Source: Helianthus annuus
Lineage: Eukaryota > Streptophyta > Magnoliopsida > Asterales > Asteraceae
Assembly: GCF_002127325.2 (NCBI RefSeq)
Contig: NC_035437.2
Location: 114,758,916-114,822,915 of the forward strand
Direction: 5' to 3'
Length of the DNA stretch: 64,000 nt
The position numbers were made by a program, and so were the translations under genes. This document shows, piece by piece, positions 58,054-64,000 of this stretch (position 1 is the stretch's first letter; the number at the start of each line of letters is the position of its first letter). The notes below the pieces were generated by a model. The model saw only the letters and a program-made list of their open reading frames with translations, was not told the DNA's origin and ran no database searches.

Positions 58054-58745
58054 TGTGACCACTCGTATTTTAGAACCGTCTCTTGTATTACGTGTTAACC
58101 TGTATGAACTCTATGTGATTACGTGAATTTTGTTGATTAAGTGAATGCTATGTTTTGTGAATGTTTGAACCTTAATCCGATTATACGAACCCATTCGGCC
58201 CACACATCCTTGAACTCGAGACCAAGAGGGCAACCCAAGTAAGGGTTCGGCCCACTCACTCCTTGCACGTATACAGGAACCTTTAGGGGGACTAGTTTCT
58301 CATAACTTGCAAACACTTAACACACACAAACCCTAGGAGCTCTCTCTCTCTCTCTCTCTCTCTCGGACCCGACAGCAACACCTTCACCATCGAAGTCCTT
58401 TCGGATCACGGCTTCCATCTTGATCTAGTTAAACACTTCACACATCCGGTTAGCACTTTGTTCTTATTTGGTTGTTGATGGATTGATGTATATTATTATG
58501 TGGTTTATCATGAATTCGGAATATGAGTTTTACACGATGTTATCACTTGCAAAGAAACTATTTTGTTATTGATTTATGATCGCATGATTCAATAGTTCAT
58601 ATGTTATACATGATGATTGATGTTACTGAAATTGTGATTCTCGAGTTTAAAACTTTGATTAGTTTGATTCGTGATTTATAAGAAATAGGTTGCATGTTAG
58701 TCCTTGAATTCGTTAATCACATGATCCGACTATATGTTCCATAGG
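58054..58745 (+). repeat. 3' LTR of element E, cut by element F
   Basis: TGTGACCACTCG; matches the first 690 bp of the 5' LTR with a longer CT microsatellite. It ends at CATAGG where F begins; ATAGG (58741-58745) is the probable TSD. Confidence 0.9.
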
Positions 58746-59646
58746 TGTAACACCCCAAAATATGCTATTCATTTACTTGTTTTATTAAAGGTGTATAAAT
58801 TGTAATAATTAACCAAGTCAAAAGATTTTGGTAATTGTTAACTAGAAAGAAAATTAGTGTGATAACTATCCACACTTATAACCCTAGGGACTAAAATTGT
58901 GATTATGACAAAATTTTAATAACAATAATAATATAACAAAAACCAACACACTGGTGTTGGTGGGGGATCGATCGAACAAGCAGAGAGAAGGGGGAAACCC
59001 TAGCTCAAGCAAAAACAAGCAATTGGATCTAAATTCTCAAGATAATCTAGTGCATGAGTCCATAAATCTGAATAACTAACCTCAATTTCGTAAGTGGTAA
59101 GCTTGATTTTCTGAATTTATGATTTTTAGAATGAGGGGTTAGACCAAATCTCGATTCCTTGTAACCAATGTAATGAATCTGAGTTAAGATTGCTTTTAGA
59201 ATAGGAATCATGCTTGAAATTATGTTCTATAAAAAGTGTAGTGAAAAACCCACTTTGTAAAGATTTTGTTACTAATAGGAAATTCATGAGAATTAGGATC
59301 ATGAGTTAATTGATATGTGAAATTGTTGTGATGCTCGAATGCTAGATAAACTGATTTTAGAATGGAAATTATATGAATTTAGAGGAAGATGATTCTTGTG
59401 TTGTGATGAGCTAGTAGGGACATGCTTAGTAAACTTGTACCTTGTGCCTTATATTACCAAGTGTTCGATGAAATGCCTAAAAGAAGAATTTATGTGGAAA
59501 TAGTATAATGATGCCACAAACTAAATAAAGTGAACAAATGTTCTAATGTAGGCGTGAAAGAAGAAGGTACAAGCACTAAGCAAGCGGAAGGAGCACAAGA
59601 TCGAGGTATGCTTCGTGTCATACGGGTCTTTATTATATTTCCTATT

Positions 59647-59655
59647 TATATAAAA
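59647..59655 (+). promoter_or_regulatory. TATA-like box of element F LTR
   Basis: TATATAAAA, about 110 bp before the tandem array, so the array would be transcribed. Confidence 0.5.
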
Positions 59656-59763
59656 TTTCGTTGTAAAAGCTATTCTTATATAACGAGATCGACGATGTAG
59701 TAAGCAAGCGACAAATCCCTTGTGGATTTGGGTATGTTAATGAAAGTAGTGTTGAGTTATGCT

Positions 59764-60080
59764 AACCCAATTTCATGGGTTGAATGTGTATGCTTAGCTC
59801 TCTACGAGAGTGTTTATGCTAAACCCAATTTCATGGGTTGAATGTGTATGCTTAGCTCTCTACGAGAGTGTTTATGCTAAACCCAATTTCATGGGTCGAA
59901 TGCTTATGCTTAGCTCTCTACGAGAGTGTTTATGCTAAACCCAATTTCATGGGTCGAATGCTTATGCTTAGCTCTCTACGAGAGTGTTTATGCTAAACCC
60001 AATTACACGGGTCGAATGCGTATGTCAAACTCTCTACGAGAGTGGTTATGCTTAACCCAATTATTGGGTTGTTGTATGCT
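59764..60080 (+). repeat. 58-bp tandem repeat array with two hairpins per unit, in F LTR
   Basis: Five full units plus a partial one at exact 58-bp spacing (AACCC at 59764, 59822, 59880, 59938, 59996, 60054). Each unit has ACCCA...TGGGT (5-7 bp arms) and CTCTC-tac-GAGAG. It ends 450 bp before the LTR end. Confidence 0.92.
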
Positions 60081-60536
60081 TAAGAGTAAGAATGTTTTAT
60101 GTGGTTATTGCTAAATCGAAAGGTTATGATTTTCTATGAGATAACTAACTTATTAAATTTGTGAATGTTAATGTAGGTAAAGCACCTCTATAGGCGATTT
60201 GGAGTTATGGGACGAGCACATGTTCAAGCCTTATAATACCAAGCGCTTCCGCAACTCATATGCATACTTTTGGGTCCATGTTTTGCCACTTTGTTAGACT
60301 TTGTTGAAATGTTTTAGATTTAAAAACTCATCACTTTTGTTGGAATGGTTTTATGTAAATTGGGTCGTAGGTAAACGTTGTATGTTATGTAAAAACAGGG
60401 GGTATGTCCGTTTTACAAACGGGTCATGCCCAATTTTTGTAAAAATTTCTTTAAGCGTTAAAGTGGTATTTTAATTCTCCGAAAAATCTTGTTTATGTAG
60501 TTAATCTATTATTTTTGAAAAGCGGTCCTTACAAGT

Positions 60537-60549
60537 TGGTATCAGAGCC
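60537..60549 (+). other. Primer-binding site (tRNA-iMet) of element F
   Basis: TGGTATCAGAGCC, 3 nt after the LTR. Confidence 0.93.
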
Positions 60550-61281
60550 ATGGTTTGAGGGATTCGAGCTTTTAACGCGATGCTTGAACTCAAACCAATG
60601 GCTCGTTCGAAAGTGTGCTCGCTCCCGGATCGCCAATGAGGTAATAATGTATGATTTCGATAAATGCTAGTATATGTTATGAGTTTAAGATGTAAGGTTA
60701 AGTTAAATATGTGAAGTAACAATTATGGGCATCAAAACAAGTAATTCCGGAACCCGGGCAGCTGGTACGGACTTGGAAATGGGTTAAAACACAAAAAAAA
60801 AAAGTTGCAGCAAAATGATCAGGGGAAGGCCGTCGCCGACTCCCTGTAGGTCCGTCGCCGACGCCTTATTTTGGCCGACGGCCTAAGTTCCTGTCTACGG
60901 ACATTTTTACCCGACGCCCACTTTTAAGAGCCGTCGCCGACGGGCTACCCTGCCGTCGCCGACGGCTAGCGTGTGTCTGTTTCGCTGATTTGCCTTGTTT
61001 TTACCCATTCTAAGTCCCCGTATCAATTGAAAGCCTACTAAATTGCGATGAAAAGTCCATGAGGGACTTCATAAGTATGGGGAACCATAAATAGAAATTT
61101 TGAAGTGATGAACTTGAAATAATCGGAGGTGACGAGTCGAATAATATGAACGAAAAGTAAAAATTTTAAAAGGCAAGTAAAATTCAACTAAGGGAAGGTG
61201 GATGAAATAAACTTGGAGTAATGAAATATGACGTAATGAAAGCTTGTTAGTTGTGTTAAATATAAATGTGATGTTGTGTAG
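60550..61281 (+). other. Leader of element F, with CCGTCGCCGACGG words
   Basis: No long frame. At 60829-60966 there are five to six variants of CCGTCGCCGACGG, a CpG-rich palindromic word not seen in the other elements. Confidence 0.7.
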
Positions 61282-62166
61282 ATGGCCGATGCAAGAAATA
61301 TCAATGATGATAATGATGATAACAATGACGCGGCTAGACAAGAAGCATTCGAGAACAGAGTTACAGAAGTAGCGGAAGGGGTTATACAAGCCAATCTTCC
61401 ACGGTTGGCTCAAGAAGTAGAAAGCCGAGTTCTAGGGGTTGTGGATGCTATGATGACTAATAAGTTCGAAGAGTTGAAGGAATTAATCGAAGGATCCAAG
61501 AGTAAAGGTAGGGAACGAAGGTGCACTTACAAGGATTTTATGGCATGCCATCCGATGACGTATGACGGTAAAATTGACCCAGTCGAATGTCAAAGATGGG
61601 TCTCGAATATAGAGGCGGTGTTTATACGAAGCCGGTGCGATAAGGAGGACCAAGTGATGTTCGCTACCGGTTTACTAACCCATCAAGCGAAAGATTGGTG
61701 GGATGCGCACAGCAAGGAAATAGGCGAAGATAGGCTGCAAGCTATGACTTGGCAAGAGTTCAAGGGGCCCTTCATGAGATATCATTGTCCTCAGTCGGCG
61801 ATCGACAAGATTCAGGAGGATTTCTTACGCCTCCGGCAGAAAAACGAATCAGTGAATGAAATAGCAAACAATTTTATTGATAAGATGAAGTTCTGTGGAG
61901 AATTGGTAACAATCGAGAGGATGAAGATAAGTCGCTTCTATGGCGTGTTAAAAGCAGAAGTTAGAGAGTTCATCACTCCCTCAAAATGTGAAACTCTTGA
62001 AGAGCTCATCGATTTAGCGCGGGATAGAGAGATCGAAATTAAAAGGCAAGAGGAGCGAGGTGAAAAGAGGCCGAGTGAAAAAGGTGCAAGTTTTAGTCCA
62101 TCCAAAAAGGGGAAGTTTCAGGATCAAGGAAGAAAGGGTAAGTCGAAAGGTGGGAGTACACCATGA
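61282..62166 (+). pseudogene. gag of element F, ended by TGA
   Basis: 294 codons from ATG 61282. An Asp/Asn-rich N-end is followed by a Retrotrans_gag core: YKDFMACHPMTYDGKIDPVE, RWVSNIEAVFIRSRC, LLTHQAKDWWDAHSKEIG, QEFKGPFMRYHCPQSAIDKI and EIANNFIDKMKFCGEL. A basic Lys/Arg/Ser tail ends at TGA 62164-62166. The same frame continues without a break into zinc knuckles and pol, so the TGA is most simply a recent CGA-to-TGA change inside what was one gag-pol frame. Confidence 0.88.
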
Positions 62167-64000
62167 AAGACATGTGGAAAGCTCCATACCGGAGAGTGTT
62201 TGCTAGGTAAGAAGGGGTGCTTTAAATGTGGTAAGGAGGGGCATTCGTCCTATCAATGCCCGGATAACCCAAAGACTTGTTTCAACTGTTTCGAAAAAGG
62301 GCATATCAAGTCGGAATGCCCAAAGCTTCAACAAGGGTCAAAGAAAGAAGATAGGAAGCAAGAGGGTTCTAGGGCAAAGGGGAGAATGTTTCAGATCACG
62401 TCTGAAGAAGCCAAGTCCCAGCCAAATATGGTCTCAGGTATTTTTCTAATAAATTCTATACCGGTTTACGTTTTGTTTGATACCGGAGCTACCATGTCGT
62501 TTATCTCTAGTGAAATTGTTCAACATCCATCCTTTAAGATTGAACGAATGCCGTTGCCCTTAGAAGTAGAGATAGCATATAGTAAAAGTTACTTGTTGCA
62601 CGAAATATGTAAAAATTGCAAATTGACCATTGAGGATGAGGAGTTTGCTATTGATCTTATCCCCATGATCTTGGGGGAATTCAAAGTAATAGTGGGTATG
62701 GATTGGATGTCTCAAAACCATGCAGAAATAAAATGTGAATCCAAATCTATATTTCTTCAAACTCCAAGTGGAAGACGATTAAATGTACAAGGCGAAAGGA
62801 AGATGGAAGCGAAGCTATGTACTCTCGTTCAAGCCACTAAGTACGTGCTCAATGGGAGTAGAGCATACTTAGCTTACGTAGCAAATACTCAACAAAGCTT
62901 TCCAAAGCTTGAAGATGTTGAAGTTGTGAACGAATTTCCGAATGTATTCCCGGAAGAATTGCCGGGACTCCCTCCCGAGCGAGAAGTGGAGTTCAATATC
63001 GAATTGAATCCGGATGCGAAACCAGTCGCGAAGGCTCCCTATAGATTAGCTCCCACGGAAATGCGGGAATTAATGACACAAATACAAGACCTCTTAGACA
63101 AAGGTTTTATACGCCCAAGTGTGTCGCCTTGGGGAGCGCCCGTCTTATTTGTTAAGAAGAAAGACGGGTCGATGCGCATGTGCATCGACTATAGGGAGTT
63201 AAATAAGCTAACCATAAAGAACCGCTACCCTTTACCTAGAATTGACGACCTTTTTGATCAGTTACAAGGGGCGAGTTGGTTCTCCAAGATAGATCTGCGA
63301 TCGGGGTACCATCAGGTTAGAGTACGAGAAGAAGACATTCCAAAGACCGCATTTAGAACCCGTTACGGACATTATGAATTTTTAGTTATGTCCTTTGGGT
63401 TAACAAATGCGCCGGCGGCATTTATGGATCTTATGAACCGTGTATGCCGACCCATGTTGGATAGATCGGTAATTGTATTCATAGATGACATTTTGGTTTA
63501 TTCACGAAGCAAAGACGAACATGCGGTACATTTGCGTGAAGTACTTGAAACTCTCCGTAAGGAGAAGCTCTACGCAAAATTTTCAAAGTGTGCCTTTTGG
63601 CTTAGGGAGGTACAGTTTCTGGGGCATGTGATAAATGCGGAGGGTGTTATGGTCGATCCTTCAAAGATCGATGCTGTAATGAAATGGGTTCCTCCGAAAA
63701 ACCCAACAGAGATAAGAAGTTTTCTGGGTCTTGCTGGATACTACCGGAGGTTCATACAAGATTTTTCCAAGATAGCCTTACCCTTAACAAAACTGACCAG
63801 AAAGAAGGAGAAGTTTGTATGGGAAAAAGAACAGGAGGAGGCTTTTCGAATGTTGAAAGAAAAACTATCAAGTCCCCCAATCCTAACGTTACCAGACGGA
63901 ACCGAAGACCTGGTGGTCTATTCAGACGCTTCACACCAGGGATTGGGTTGTGTTCTAATGCAAAGAGGGAGAGTTATCACTTATGCTTCGCGACAATTGA
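62167..64000 (+). CDS. Zinc knuckles, protease, RT and start of RNase H of element F (partial, open at window end)
   Basis: 611 codons without a stop, in frame with gag across the TGA. In order: a Cys/His pre-knuckle (CGKLHTGEC), two CCHC knuckles ([14 protein letters not shown] and [14 protein letters not shown], 62218-62319), and the aspartic protease site [11 protein letters not shown] (about 62470). Then comes the conserved [15 protein letters not shown], the RT entry block [52 protein letters not shown], the active site [12 protein letters not shown] (FIDD at 63478-63489), and [19 protein letters not shown]. RNase H begins with [12 protein letters not shown] (about 63912-63940). No ATG is needed if read with gag. 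All catalytic residues visible so far are intact. Confidence 0.92.

Larger units (their letters stand above)
50829..58745 (+). mobile_element. Element E: near-complete Tekay-like chromovirus, nested in D and interrupted by F
   Basis: 5' LTR 50829-52942, tRNA-iMet primer site, gag, protease, RT, RNase H, integrase, chromodomain, polypurine tract, and 3' LTR from 58054 cut at 58745 by F. The comparable first 690 bp of the LTRs differ at about 8 bases plus a TC-microsatellite length change (about 1.2%). Coding damage is limited to one gag frameshift, one TGA, one TAG and two single-base shifts in integrase, so E was probably autonomous when it inserted. The probable TSD is the ATATG at 50824-50828, with its partner outside the window. 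Confidence 0.92.
58746..60533 (+). repeat. 5' LTR of element F
   Basis: 1788 bp, TGTAACACCCC...CCTTACA, a different LTR family from D and E. It contains a TATA box and a 58-bp tandem repeat array. Confidence 0.88.
58746..64000 (+). mobile_element. Element F: young Tekay-like chromovirus, runs off the window
   Basis: 5' LTR 58746-60533, tRNA-iMet primer site, long leader, gag, then a pol frame open to the end of the window. Apart from a single TGA the coding region seen here is undamaged. It is the youngest layer of the right-hand nest (D, then E, then F). The integrase, any chromodomain and the 3' LTR lie beyond 64000, so clade placement rests on gag and RT. Confidence 0.9.

Noticed and set aside
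59764..60080. Regular 58-bp repeats considered as a CRISPR-like array
   Set aside because: No spacers (units abut), plant LTR context, and no cas genes. It is a tandem repeat within an LTR.

Overview
This is nuclear DNA from a repeat-rich eudicot plant. The style of its Ty3/gypsy elements fits Asteraceae, but that family-level guess is weak. No intact host gene is visible. Nearly all of the window is transposable elements, nested in one another and partly copied by a large direct duplication. The only recognisable host sequences are two gene fragments carried inside a CACTA DNA transposon. One is an exon of an ATXR5/6-type histone H3K27 monomethyltransferase; the other is a piece of a DUF1644 zinc-finger gene.

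Layout. (1) Positions 1-11663 and 14161-47304 are two direct copies of one segment, by eye 97-98% alike, about 14.16 kb apart before later insertions. Each holds a Pack-CACTA element (505-5399; 14659-40213), then an AT-rich spacer, an LTR fragment in minus orientation (called G), and a decayed Tekay-like chromovirus (called D, plus strand). (2) Copy 2 is interrupted by a three-deep nest. An Athila-type gag-protease-only element (A, 17970-38508) sits in a SINE inside the CACTA. A Tekay-like element on the minus strand (B, 21868-34624) sits in A's protease. A solo LTR (C, 27339-30719) sits in B. TSDs are GAGC, ATTAA and CATCA. (3) Positions 11664-14160 are unassigned sequence ending in about 220-bp tandem repeats; a third copy of that repeat is the target into which the CACTA inserted. 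(4) The right end is a second nest. D (42516-50828) is interrupted in its 3' LTR by E (50829-58745), a nearly complete gag-PR-RT-RH-IN-chromodomain element. E is interrupted in its 3' LTR by F (58746 to beyond 64000), whose pol is open to the window edge apart from one stop codon between gag and the zinc knuckles.

How the parts relate. E and F look like the autonomous class. A lacks RT, RNase H and integrase; B and D carry only wrecked pol. B nevertheless has two LTRs of identical length (2543 bp) and under 1% divergence, so it moved recently, probably with enzymes supplied in trans.

Three structural signals go beyond ordinary annotation. First, a family-specific array of hairpin-forming repeats lies in the downstream part of the LTR in B, C, D, E and F, with a compensatory base change in D. 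Second, a palindrome (GAATTTCG-GGA-CGAAATTC) plus polypurine tract is duplicated about 104 bp apart next to the 3' LTR in B, D and E. Third, each family has its own cluster of CpG-containing palindromic words, for example CACGGGGCCGTG in A. The most provocative biological point is a transposon carrying an exon of ATXR5/6, a gene family needed to silence transposons in Arabidopsis.
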